64,000 nt of DNA from Melampsora larici-populina 98AG31 (lineage: Eukaryota; Basidiomycota; Pucciniomycetes; Pucciniales; Melampsoraceae): contig NW_006768800.1 of assembly GCF_000204055.1 (NCBI RefSeq), positions 309,967 to 373,966 on the forward strand, read 5' to 3'. The notes under the pieces were generated by a model that ran no database searches, was not told the origin of the DNA, and saw only the letters and a program-made list of their open reading frames with translations. The position numbers and the translations under genes are program-made. This document shows, in pieces, positions 1 through 11,330 of this stretch (positions are counted from its first letter, which is position 1; every line of letters starts with the position of its first letter).

Positions 1-540
1 TTGTACTTAGGTTGGACCGCAGGGAACAAGATGCATATTTTTATTTATTTGTTGCCCTTCTCCTGGCCTCTCAATATTTGTGTGTATCAATAATTTAATT
101 TTCTGCCCAGAAAACATTATATTTCTTGTAGTGTGATGTGTATGATGTCATGAAGATGAAGTGTAGACCGGTATCTTGGGCCAAAGTAGCAAATGTGTCA
201 CATTTGTGTCACAGTGCTATGAGAAAGTGTGGCACACGTGTGTGCCATGTGTGGTATGTGTGAGCAGTGATCCTTGTGTCCCTTTGGGGTTTATGACATT
301 TTTATGTGGCACAGTTGGGTGGAAACACAACAATAGGCCTCTTGGTATGTGTAGTTCCAGTGTGCGTTTAAGTTCTGAGCCTTGTTCAGCAAGGAGGATT
401 GAACTTGTACCGCTGCGAGGGTGGCTTCAGATGCATCTGAGACATCTCAAATGCATCTGCCGCTTGTATACGGAGCCGCTCCGAGGATACGGTACATGTT
501 TTCCTTGGTACGGGTCCAAAGTACCGAGGTTTACGAGGTG
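1..540. other. unassigned flank next to truncated Copia
   Basis: I see no gene here. The Copia reverse transcriptase reading frame loses family resemblance near 541, so this stretch is foreign sequence that replaced the RNase H end of that element. It contains GC-rich palindromic pieces around 400-540 that resemble ends of a DNA element, but only one end is visible. Confidence 0.4.
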
Positions 541-3500
541 ATTGACCTTGTGATAATGTAATTGTCTTGTTCAGTCGATCTCTAGTAACTTTCATTCCTA
601 ACATATATTTATAATCTACATCTTCATCCATTTGAAATCTTTCAGTTATTGCTTTCTTGAATCTTCCAAAGTCATCAGTTGTGATCGTCATGTCATCTAC
701 GTGTACGTGAACATAGCACTTCCATTTCGGATCTGTTGAGATGAATAAACTTGGATCTGACGTCGATGGCATGAGAGAAATAGTTTTAAAAAATGCTTTG
801 AGGCAATCATACCACACCTTTGGTGCTTGTTTCAAACCGTATAATGCTTGATTCAATTTCAACACAGACGACATAGTAGCACCTGCGATTTCCAAACCTT
901 TTGGAATTCTGATAAAAATAACTTCTTCCGGTGAACCATTTAAAAACGCTGCAACTGCATCCATCTGATGTACTTCAAGATCGTGAACAGCTTCCATTGT
1001 GTTTAGAGTTCTCAGTGTTGCCAATCTTCCAGTCGGTGCGAAAGTCTCATTATAATCTTCTCCGTACTCTTGAGAAAAACCTTGAGCACACAATCTAGCT
1101 TTAAACTTAATCAATTCACCGTCTCCTCCCATCTTTCTCTTGAACACCCAAGTCGTACCAATTGCATTTTTACCCTTTGGCAACTCACATAGATCCCAAA
1201 CATGTCTCCTGTCCATGTTCGCTAACTCATTGTCTATAGCTTTTCGCCAATCAAAAGAGTTGTTGGATTTTAAAGCTTGTAAGTACGTTTTAGGATCCAT
1301 TTCAACTTGCGCAACACCAGCTGTTACTTGAGGAAACAGTTGATGAGCTGTCAGATATCGACTTGCTTTTGCCAATTGCCTCTGATGACACCTTTTCAAT
1401 CGTCTTGCTTCATGAGATCGATGCCTTTTTGCATCCGGCGGTAAAATATTGGCCGTGTCGATTTCACTTGAGATGTCATTCGGAGCTGGTAGAGATGCTA
1501 GCTGCCATTCCCAAGTTTGTTTCTCAGGGACGATTGGTGGAACAATTTCGGGATTTGGCAAGTCAGGAACAGGATGCTCAATCTGCATTGGTACGCCTTG
1601 AAAAAGTACGACTTGATCTTCTACAGTCAATGGAATTGTTGGTTGTTCTTCAATAGGAGAGTCGACTGATGTAGATAATTCATCCACAGGTTGTGCAGGC
1701 GTATCTGACGTTGATGATGGTAAATGAGGTGTTGGTTGAATCACGGCATCTTCAATCATAGGCGAAGAAATAACATCCTTGAAACTCTCAACAAAATTCA
1801 AGCTGTGAGAAGAATTTTGGATGCCAGGGAAGAGATTGATGTCAAAGGTTACATCATGAGAAAAGACCATTTTTCCTGAATCAAGTCTAATGCGATAGTT
1901 CTTTACACCTAACTGGTATCCCAAAAGAATACCTTTGACACAAGTGTTGTCAAATTTCTTTCGAAACTGTTTCGGTACCAAAACATACGCACAACATCCG
2001 AACGGTTTTAACCTGGATACATCAAACTTCCTACTAAACCAGAGTTCATATGGCGTTTGATCCTCTATCTTTTCCATTGGTGTTATGTTTTCAAGAAAAA
2101 CCGCCGTAGAGACAGCTTCTCCCCAGAAAGAGTGAGGTAAATGTGACTGTTGAAGGAGATTTCGAGCTTTTTCTGTAGTGGTACGATTTCCATGTTCAGA
2201 TACGGAGTTTTGTTGTGGAGTATATGGAGCAGATAGATATGATGTTGTTCCATTTTCTTCCAATAACTTATGAAACTCAGAAGACATATACTCACCACCT
2301 TGATCATTCACCAAACTTACAATCTTACGATTATTCAGGTTCTCAACTTCATTTTTAAATTTGATAAAACACTCAAAAGTTTCAGATTTTGATTTCATGA
2401 TGTAAACATATTTGTAATTTGTGAAAGAATCCGTAAGCTTGAAATAGTAAAGGCCACCACCTTCAGATACAACTGAGATTCTACCACTAAGATCACTATG
2501 CACAACTTCTAAGGGAAAGGTGGTTTTTGGGAGTTTGCCAGAGTAAGGAAGACGATGGCCTTTAGACAACATACATTCTTCACAAATCCAATTGTCCGGC
2601 ATTTGCACTCCATACATGACTTTCAATCGTTGAGGATTGGTATGGCCTGATCCCCTGTGTAATACGGTATAGTCACACAAAGTTGTTTTGTTGCAGGTAG
2701 AAGAAATTGACGTGCCTAAAGTCGCATCTAGTTCAATAACTCTATTTCTGATTTGACCTCGAAAACCGGTTTGACCATCCTTCATCATCATAATTAAACC
2801 TTTGTCGTGAGAGAATTGATAACCATCACTTAAAATACAACCCATGCTAAGCAATGGACTACCAAGCTTAGGAACATGAAAGGCTACAAGTGTAACTTGT
2901 TCTCCAAAGGAATTGCAAATGATGTCGCCTTTTCCGGCGATATGAATGACTCCTCCGTCAGCAAGAGAAACATCAGATCGAGTTTCAACGTAGTTCGTGA
3001 AGAGAGAGCGGTCAGACACCATGTGGCCAGAGCAAGCACTGTCGAGTAGGATGTTGCTTCCGTTCTTTCTGTAGTGACACGATAAGGCTGATGTTTTGAT
3101 CATGTCGTCTAAATGCGCTATTTGTAAAACAGCAGTCGTAGCACGAGTGCAGACAGGGAGATTGGCTGGTCGTAAATGTGGAAAGGCAATCCAACATTTA
3201 TCGTGAACATAACCAGTCACGGCAGGGTTGTGACGTCCATTTGAGCAAGTGGGATATGGATAACGTCTGCCAGATTGACGTGGAGGTGGACGACTGGTGG
3301 CCAGAGCAACTGAGTCGTTGTCGTTTCGATGACGTTCGTTGTATTCAACCAGGTGAGCCTCTAGTGTATCCAAGACAACCTTTGTCTTCAAAGGTCGTTT
3401 GGTTTCTAAGATAGCCAGAGTCGTTTCCATTGAGTTAGGTAATTTGGCCACGATGGTCTCCGAAATGCATTCGTGAATCTCATCGGTGAAATTAATACCA

Positions 3501-3711
3501 ACAGCATGCATGATCGTTAGATTTGATCTCACATCTTTAATGTATTGAGAGAGAGACTGATAGACGATACGATTGAATGCAGAGTATGCTCTGCCTTTAC
3601 TGCTGGAAGTTGTTGATTGGAATTTTTCTTTCATCAGGTTCCAGATGTCTAAAGGTTTGTTGATGAATCCTTCAGATTCTACCATGATACGGTATTGTTG
3701 ACTCATATGAG
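541..3711 (-). pseudogene. Copia retrotransposon pol fragment (protease-integrase-RT)
   Basis: This is the larger part of a Ty1/Copia gag-pol frame, read on the minus strand. In order it holds the end of gag, a degenerate zinc knuckle, a protease site reading DSACSGHM near residue 220 where DSG is normal, a GAG-pre-integrase motif, and an integrase core with catalytic residues in HSDLSG, NDQGGEY and NSVSEHGNRT. The reverse transcriptase follows, with DAVAAFLNG and VHVDDM. RNase H is missing: the frame runs into unrelated sequence after LSQGQ near 541 and stops at 386. The 5' end of the gene lies beyond an inserted element at 3712-5084. The frame is open over 1,050 codons but the element is truncated and so dead. 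Confidence 0.9.
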
Positions 3712-5084
3712 CAACGCTCGGACCTCATTGTAGCGTGATGGATTACGGTGATATCTCCAAAACGTTACGGTTGACCGTTATCAAGAGCTACCGTTTCGTA
3801 CCGTTTTGAGGATATCACCGTAGTCAAAAACCGAATTCGTCACGGTGGAACCGTAACGTACCGTACCACAATGATGTTTTTTAGTTAAGATTTTGGTCCA
3901 TTGCGGTAGATTTTTATGACTACAAAAAAAACAACTCGCGAGAGACTGCATATTACCAAAAGACATGAATGATTTAACCATTGCAATTATATTAACAAAA
4001 GACATGAAAAAATAACGAATCGACTTGAAAAAAATGAACAAAAAAGAAACAAGAATGTTGATCCAGATGATGTGTTGAATTCTAATGAACTGGTTTTTCA
4101 TTCTGCCTAGAATTAGAACTCAGAAAGAGTTCATGGCTTGTCCCAGAAAGTGTTGGCCTTCTGAATCTCACCATTTTTGCAGGAACGTTCTGACGGGAGG
4201 TTCTACTACAATCTGGTTGTGGTGATTGTAGTTTAGCCTAAATGGACAAAACGATTCAGTGATCAGTTAAAAGATTCACAAGTTTTCAAGTCTCACACGG
4301 ACTTTTTTGTCAGCTTTTTGTGGATGAAAATTAGATCCATCCAAGTCTTGTGACTGTCTTCTTCTTTGATATCGATTAGATCTTTTCTGAGAAGTACAAT
4401 CAGCTTGAGGTATTGTAGATGTTGTTTCAAGTGTAGTGGTACATTGAGTTTGGGAAAGTTCAGGGTTGATTTCAGAAGTTTGAGATCAATGTTGATTAAT
4501 TTTCTTCTTGGGTGTTTCTGGTTTTGAATTCGATTGAGTTAATCCCCATCATCTGGTCAATTGTAAAAACCTTAAGGAATCACTGATTCTTCATCTGATC
4601 CAATTACAGAAGTCAATAATGGAGGAAGTTGACAATTTGTTTGATTACGACCAGGGCGAGGTCCATCTTCATTACCTTGAGGATGTGACAGATTCCCAAC
4701 GTTGCTTGTCCATTTTCATCTAAATGCCTTCTTCAGATATATTCATGAGGAACGGAAGATAGACGACAATGAGAAAGACTAGATGAAGTAATTATGTAGT
4801 GGATTGTTATTCAGGGAAATAGCCCGAATTGCGACATTGAGGAGGTCTCTTGCGTCAAGAAAAGTGACAGAAAAATAACCGCAGTCAACCGTAATCATGA
4901 CGGGTTTCATTACGGTAACCGTTGCCAGATTTTGGCGTAATTGTAATCAGTACCGTCACCACTTTTTCCTATCACACATAACGGTACGGCGGTACCGTAA
5001 TGCCAAAAGAGCCACTATGGTACGGTGCGGGCCGTGCCAAACCGTACCGTTGACCGTAGCCATCACGCTGAGGTCCGAGCGTTG
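3712..5084. mobile_element. 1.37 kb inverted-repeat DNA element inserted in Copia gag
   Basis: Both ends read CAACGCTCGGACCTCA inward, and the inverted match continues to about 30 bp with a 5 bp indel. The exact 7 bp sequence ATATGAG flanks it (3705-3711 and 5085-5091), as expected for a target duplication. Removing the element and one repeat rejoins the Copia frame without a shift. The interior is dense in short CCGTACGGT-like palindromic words near both ends. No transposase frame is present, so it is non-autonomous. The duplication length suggests a hAT-like origin, but 7 rather than 8 bp leaves this open. Confidence 0.85.
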
Positions 5085-5320
5085 ATATGAGAGTACATAA
5101 TACCCGCTGCTTTTTGTTGACGAATTACATAGGCCTCGTAGAGGACTTTTCGTTCATGCGTTACGGGTCGTTCTAGTGGTTCGGTGACTGGAGTTGCGTT
5201 AGAGTCGATGAATTCGTCTAGGGTGGCAGACATGAGTGCTCCAGTGATATCTCCTTTCCATTCTGGATAGTTGTCTTCGTCAAGCTTGACGATACGAAGT
5301 CTTGTTTTGGAAGATGACAT
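5085..5320 (-). pseudogene. Copia gag N-terminal fragment
   Basis: This is the start of gag for the element whose pol part lies at 541-3711. The ATG at 5320 begins MSSSKTRLRIVKLDEDNYPEW, in the style of Copia gag proteins whose N-terminus carries the NYxxW motif. The frame is cut at 5085 by the inserted element and would continue at 3704. The open frame extends upstream to 5386, but the hydrophobic extension there looks like untranslated leader. Confidence 0.8.
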
Positions 5321-5489
5321 GATGACAAATAAGATTGAGATGAAAAGTAAGACGATGAGTGAATTGTGTGTGTGATGAAAGAACATGGGTCGATCAAAAA
5401 GTGTGTGATAGCAAAAAAAAATTTTGTGTGGTGTGACGAGATGATGTGATTGTGATGTTTGTACAGCTAGTGAGCTGGGCTCATAACCA

Positions 5490-5499
5490 ATTACGGTAA
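5490..5499 (-). other. putative primer binding site of the minus-strand Copia
   Basis: On the minus strand this reads GGTTATGAGC. The intact Copia at 54 kb has GGTTATGAGACC directly after its left LTR, so the shared word suggests the same tRNA primer. The position fits, upstream of gag and next to the presumed LTR. Confidence 0.5.
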
Positions 5500-5952
5500 G
5501 ACACCTGTGATTAAGAACAGGTTATCAGCTTTATGAGTAAAGCCAACATACTGATTGAGAGATTAAACAATACCTGTGATTAAGAACAGGTTATCAGCTT
5601 TATGAGTAAAGCCAACACACTGATCGAGAGATTAAACAATCTGAGGGAACAAAGATTGTAAAAGAAAAATAAGTTTGAGTTCGATTACTATCTAACTAAA
5701 ACATCTACTAAACAACTAAGACTTACACCTGTGATTAAGAACAGGTTATCAGCTTTATGAGTAAAGCCAACACACTGATCGAGAGATTAAACAATCTGAG
5801 GGAACGAAGATTGTAAAAGAAAAATAAGTTTGAGTTCGATAAAGAGAAAAAGGTTTACAAGATAATAATATGAACCTTATATAAGAACTCAAACTATGAC
5901 ATCATTACCGTTAAATGAGGTAAGCAAAAGAGAAACACTAAGCGCATAACAT
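5500..5952 (-). repeat. probable 5' LTR of the minus-strand Copia
   Basis: The stretch between the putative primer site and a TGTTATG start on the minus strand at 5952 has LTR-like layout. It includes a CTTATATAAG TATA-like box near 5877. No second LTR survives for comparison because the other end of the element is lost, so the limits are estimates. Confidence 0.45.
5503..5795. repeat. three copies of a 69 bp hairpin-bearing repeat
   Basis: Near-identical 69 bp units lie at 5503-5571, 5572-5640 and 5727-5795. Each starts with the self-complementary word CCTGTGATTAAGAACAGG. The last two units also share the next 45 bp, so a larger duplication followed the first. They fall inside the presumed LTR and may be an amplified enhancer-like block. 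Confidence 0.85.
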
Positions 5953-6016
5953 AACAACGCGTCACTAACTTAATTAGTCGTGCCAGAGGGTTAAGGCAAG
6001 AACTACTAAACCTTTT

Positions 6017-7141
6017 GGCAGCCTTCAACCCTTACCAATACCACAAGGACCGTGGGTAGATATCTGCTACAACTCGATCACTGACCTTCCAGAGTCAAAA
6101 GGACACGATAGCATACTCACTGTAGTAGATAGATTCAGCAAGATGGCACATTTTATACCATGCAGGAAAGATATGAAGTCGGAACAGCTGGCAAGGCTAA
6201 TGGTAGACAATGTATGGAAGCTCCATGGAACTCCTCAAACCATCACGTCAGATAGAGGTAATGTATTTATATCAAAGATGACAAAGGAAATGAATCAGGT
6301 TTTAGGCATCAAGACTCAATCTTCAACCGTGTATCACCCTCAAACCGACGGACAGTCTGAAATAACAAACAAATCAGTAGAACAATATATCAGACACTTC
6401 ACCTCGTACAAGTAAGATGATTGGAAAGACCTTCTAGCTTTAGCTGAGTTCTCTTACAATAATAACCTTCATGTATCTATAGGAATGTCTCCTTTTAAAG
6501 CGAATTATGGATTTGATGTCAGCTTCACAGGCACTCCAAGTACAGAACAACAATTACCAGCGGTTCAAGAAAGTTTAATCCAAATCAAAGAAGTACAAGA
6601 TGAGTTGAAGAATGCGATGAATGAAGCTCAAATGGCAATGAAAGAACAGTACAATAAGAAAGTGATACACACCCTGGACTGGGAAAGTGGAACACAAGTA
6701 TGGCTCAACAGTAGACATGTCTCCACAACTCAACCAACCGCTAATTTTTCCCATAGATGGCTTGGCCCATATAAAATAATAGAGCGGATATCTACTAACG
6801 CTTACAAATTATTACTGCCTCAAGAAATGAAAAACATTCATCCAGTCTTTCACGTCAACCTTCTTAGATTATTCGAACCCAGCAAGATAGAAGGCCAATC
6901 CAATGTGCCTTCTCCGCCAGTCAATATTCAAGGTCAAGAAGAATATGAAGTTGAAGAAATTCTGAACAAAAGAAAGTTGAGAGGTAAAATTCAATATTTA
7001 ATAAGTTGGAAAGGATACGGACCTGATCAAGACTCGTGGGAGCCAGAAGAAAACCTGGACAATGCTCAAGAATTAGTAAATCAATTTAACTTAAAATATC
7101 CTTCAGCTGAAAAGAAATATTATAGGACTAGGAGAAAGTGA
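6017..7141 (+). pseudogene. Gypsy chromovirus integrase and chromodomain fragment
   Basis: This is the 3' end of a Ty3/Gypsy pol. The integrase core begins near 6017 with the GPW...VDRFSKMAHF pattern, then TSDRGN and YHPQTDGQSE carry the second Asp and the Glu of the catalytic triad. The first catalytic Asp, normally in an SMDF context, aligns with Asn in ICYNSI. An in-frame TAA at 6413-6415 sits where a Gln codon is expected. The frame then continues through the GPY/F module and a C-terminal chromodomain (YEVEEIL...[13 protein letters not shown]) to 7141. Protease, RT and RNase H are absent. Chromodomains of this class steer insertion to marked chromatin. Confidence 0.9.
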
Positions 7142-7632
7142 GAGAGGGGGAAGCTTTTTTCCCAATGGGTTTTTAATGCTAACCTGTGGAAAGATGCCTG
7201 ACCTGTCAAGAGGAGGTTGAGGCATAAAGGGGGAATGGTGTTATGAGCCTAATAGCGGGTGATGCTTATACTGTAGCTCACCCAACTCATATCTATTAGA
7301 CTCGAAAGCCCACTTGTACTTTTTGCTTCTTCACGTTGCAATCCTGTTATTAAGCAGCTCATCCCTTTGCTCTTATCCACTAAGCTTGGTCCTGACAGCA
7401 TCCATGTTGGAAAAAATCAGAAGTATCTGGACAGGGATCTTTCTTGCAATACACTGTCACTGGCCATGATAGAAATGCTGAATCCTGACTTCCAAATCCT
7501 ACTTTTTGATCATTTTGATTTTGGACAGACATTGTACCAAGCCATTCAACCCAAAACAACTTTCAATCAAGATTTCAAGGTATATCAACTGAAAAATTCA
7601 CACAAGGGATATGGCAAAACATATGGTTCATC
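7142..7632 (+). repeat. polypurine tract and probable 3' LTR start of the Gypsy element
   Basis: A purine tract, AAAGGGGGAATGG, near 7227 is followed by TGTTATGAGCC at 7240, a typical LTR start. The LTR end is not identifiable because no partner copy exists in the window. The rest of the stretch to the next element shows no gene. Confidence 0.5.
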
Positions 7633-8466
7633 CACTGTAAACATCATTCAACTTCCCCAATTTGGCAGAGGAAAATGATTAATAGTACAGTTTTTCATAA
7701 AAGAATCTAATACTGCACACCTGGGCCATTTCACCCACACTACATATGTGCAGCAAGCTAAGTCAATAGTTGTCTATCATGTACATACAGGTCTGCTCAG
7801 TTTTTTGCCCATCAGAATAAATAAATCACATGTTATACCACATCACTGTAAACATCATTCAACTTCCCCAATTTGGCAGAGGAAAATGATTAATAGTACA
7901 GTTTTTCATAAAAGAATCTAATACTGCACACCTGGGCCATTTCACCCACACTACATATGTGCAGCAAGCTAAGTCAATAGTTGTCTATCATGTACATACA
8001 GGTCTGCTCAGTTTTTTGCCCATCAGAATAAATAAATCACATGTTATACCACATGTAACTTTTTCGACTTTGAATTTTTTTTCCCAAAAATTCACTACAT
8101 ATAATTCTGTAGCTGCTCAGGCAATATTGTTGAAGCTATGTCTTAGTAACAGAAAGTGTGTTACATGCAGTTGAGTTGATGAGATTACACCAAAACATTG
8201 AGTCAGTGTATGTAGTCAATCTTTTGGAAGCTTTTTTCAATCTGAAAGAAGTTACAGCATGTATTACATATGAATAACTTGTCCTGATGAGCAGATAACT
8301 GAGCAGAACTGTATGTACATGATAACCACATATTCACTGAGCCTGCTACACATATGTAGTGTGGGTGTTATGGCTCAGGTGTGGAGTGATAGACCATTTT
8401 ATGACAAATCATACTCCCAATCATTTTTCCCTGCCCACTTGGGGAACCCGAATAATGTCTGCAGTG
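7633..8466. mobile_element. CACTG-ended non-autonomous element A
   Basis: Termini are CACTGTAAACATCATTCAAC and its inverted counterpart ending in GCAGTG. The 3 bp duplication ATC flanks it at 7630-7632 and 8467-8469. The inverted arms are long, about 200 bp each. The left arm is present twice in tandem (7633-7843 and 7844-8054). CACTG ends with a 3 bp duplication fit the CACTA/CMC superfamily. There is no coding frame of transposase type. Confidence 0.85.
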
Positions 8467-9000
8467 ATCACATCAATCACAACCTTTGAGCTCAAAAACA
8501 TCCTACTTCATTGTCTGCAGCAATGAAGAGGGCAAAGACATGGGTGAACACAACCAGCTCACTAGCTACCTGTGTGGTTTTGGTAGAATGAAAGATGTTG
8601 CTTATGATATAAATGACCCAAAATCCGTGCTTGACTGGTGAGTGGTATAAATTAGCCTGCCTATCCTCTTGTTTTCCCCTGTCTGAGGGTGGTTTCTTTG
8701 CACATCAAAGACATTGTAATTAGGACTATGTGATTGGTGCAATGGCAGGAATACTTATCATGCCATCCTCATCTTGAAAACTGGAGGGGATTTTTGGCAC
8801 TGCCACAGATGTTTGTGTTTCAAGTCAAGGAAGATGATTGGTTATTGCAATCAAAAGACAGGTGGTATGTTACCAGCTTTGGCTGGCAGAGGGGGTATCT
8901 GTAGGCAAAGACTTCATAAAATTTATAGAGGCTTTTAATGTTACTGAGTACAATGAGTTTGTTGGAGACTACAATATATCTAAAGCTCACAGGTAAATTT
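8467..9000. other. spacer between two related elements
   Basis: There is no convincing gene here. Short frames are unsupported by family resemblance or splice structure. Confidence 0.5.
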
Positions 9001-9622
9001 CACTGTGAACATCATTCAACTTCCCCAAGTTGGAAGAGGAAAATGATCAATAGTACAGTTTGTCATAAAAGGATCCAATACTGCCCACCTGAGTCATAAA
9101 ACCCACACTACATATGTGTAGCAAGCCAAGTCAATAATGGTCTATCATGTACATACAGGTCTGCTCAGCTTTTTGCCCATCAGAATAGATCAATCAGATG
9201 TTATACCATATGTAACTTTTTGACTTCGAAAAAATTGTCCCAAAAAATCACTACATATAATTCTGTAGCTGCTCAGGCAATATTGTTGAAGGTATTTCTT
9301 AGTAACAGAAAGGCTGTTACATGCAGTTGAGTTGATGACATTACACCAAAATGTTGAGCCAGTGTATGTAGTCAATCTTTTGGATGCTTTTGTCAATCTG
9401 AAAAAAGTTACAGCATGTATTACATATGAATAACTTATCCTGATGAGCAGATAACTGAGCAGAACTGTGTGTACATGATAACTACCTAATCACTGAGCCT
9501 GCTACATATATGTAGTGTGGGTGTCATGGCCTAGGTGTGCAGTGATAGATCATTTTATGACAAATCATACTCCCAATCATTTTTTCCTGCCCACTTGGGG
9601 AAGTTGAATAATGTTTGCAGTG
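9001..9622. mobile_element. CACTG-ended non-autonomous element B
   Basis: It belongs to the same family as the element at 7633, with single arms. It starts CACTGTGAACATCATTCAAC and ends in the inverted form, flanked by TTT at 8998-9000 and 9623-9625. The arms of about 200 bp are diverged from element A by scattered substitutions, so B is an independent and unduplicated copy. Confidence 0.85.
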
Positions 9623-10950
9623 TTTGGTCAAACTCATTGTTCTCTTGTATCATTTGTGCCCATCCTTTTTTTCCCTTACTATTTATGTTTCTATCAATTG
9701 TTATTGTTTTTTCTCTATAATCACTTCTCACTTGTTTGTCTTTAAGAACTTTGATATAATTCTTGTCATTGATATTTGGTCTGTTGTTTCTCTTTTTTTT
9801 CTATCCCCATTTCCCTCTGTGCTGGTTTGTCTTCTGGCACTTGTTGGATATCATTCTTGTGAATGCTTGGCCTGTTTATACCATTCTCTTCTTCTTCCAC
9901 TTTTAATATGAATCTGAAAAATGTCTGGCATTTTTCCTTTGGCAATGTGTTGCAAAGAAAAACAAATCTTGCAAGATGCCCCATTCTTAGATTGAGGATT
10001 TTGATGAAGTGGTAAACCAGTGCATTCTGTTGGCAGCACAACAGCTTTGCATATCTTCTGTTGTGCTCATATTTACTGGCCCAAATTCCTGCAGAGCACA
10101 GCGGGTCCAACATTCATCAATATTTACAAAAGACAGAATAGCAAGAAGTGGGCAGATGCAATGTGATTTGCACATTGAATTGTTTTTGTGCAACACATTT
10201 AACCAACATCATTTGAGATAAATTTCATAATGTTATAATATTCTCAATGTATTACATGTATCCGCTCTATCTCAATGAAAAAGAGGGAACACAACTAGTG
10301 ATTTTTTGAACCAGGGTGCCATAGTATAACATATGATAGTGCTCCAATGGCCCAAGGAAGGGATTGCATCAGGCCTAATTGTCTGTGTCAATACAGTTCC
10401 CATTCTGTTGCATGCATCACAGGTAGCCCAACACTGGTACAGCCTCCAAATCTTGGTTTTCTGCTGTAAGCAACGGAGGTTTCATGCTTTTTATAAGAAG
10501 AGAACTGACAAAACATATGCCTTGAATTTCAAAATCTGGAGTGTTCTGGCAATACCTTGCAACTTGCTGATCAATCTATTGATATATGGCTTTGGTCAGG
10601 GATGAAGGAAGAATTGGAGAATTGCCTTGGACATTTGATATGAAGGTATCCAAGTCCACCCTGGATTTGAAAAGTAAATGCATCCCTGTTGGCAGTGAAA
10701 TATTCTCATCTTGGGTTTCAATCTTATTTCAAAAAGTGTGTTCTGATTCCTAATCAAAGGAGTTCTTTTAAAGCAGATGAACCAATGACTGTGATTCAAG
10801 CTATGCAGTGTTGTCTCCTAGCCTGGTAATGCAACAGGTATGTTAATTATGCTGCCTTTTCTAGTCAGATCTAGGATATTGTTGTAATGCTCATATTGGA
10901 AAATCTTGAAGCTGTTACCCTCCCTTTTGCGGGGAAACCTAGAAGCCTTG
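9623..10950. other. AT-rich intergenic DNA
   Basis: I see no supported gene here. Several short frames exist on both strands, but none has family motifs or an exon structure. Confidence 0.5.
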
Positions 10951-11330
10951 GGGCCTGTTCGGCTGGGTTCCAAATATCATATTTGGCCAAATACTCCACC
11001 AAAGCCAAATACGATATTTGGGTCAAAAACGTATTTGGCTTTTGCCAAAAACACCGGCGTTCGGAAACTGTATTTGATCCATACCCAAATACGGTATTTG
11101 ATCAAAAAATCTTCACTTTTGAAAAACAGCCTCAGGGCTGTTTTTGAGACCAAAAAGAGTTTTTGGGCTCATTTGCCCCTCCATTTCGATTTTTTGTTGA
11201 CCGATTTGGTCGACTGTTTGGTAAACAAAAAAGCCAAATTTCGAGTTTTTCAATCTGCCCCTTGAAAAAGGGGCAGATGGAAAAATCGTTTTTGTGTAAC
11301 GATTTTTTCAAAATCCAGCCGAACGGGCCC
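10951..11330. mobile_element. 380 bp MITE with GGGCC ends
   Basis: Ends are GGGCCTGTTCGGCTGG and its inverted form, which carries one mismatch. TTG repeats flank both sides. The interior is rich in CAAATA/TATTTG words and small hairpins, for example around 11117-11145. The ends resemble Tourist/Harbinger-like MITEs. The TTG duplication departs from the usual TWA, so the superfamily is tentative. Confidence 0.75.

Noticed and set aside
176..541. 121-codon open frame on the plus strand
   Set aside because: It has no motif, splice context or family resemblance, and it overlaps the truncated end of the minus-strand Copia.
7959..8174. 71-codon frame inside CACTG element A
   Set aside because: It falls across an inverted arm of a non-autonomous element and has no transposase-like motif.
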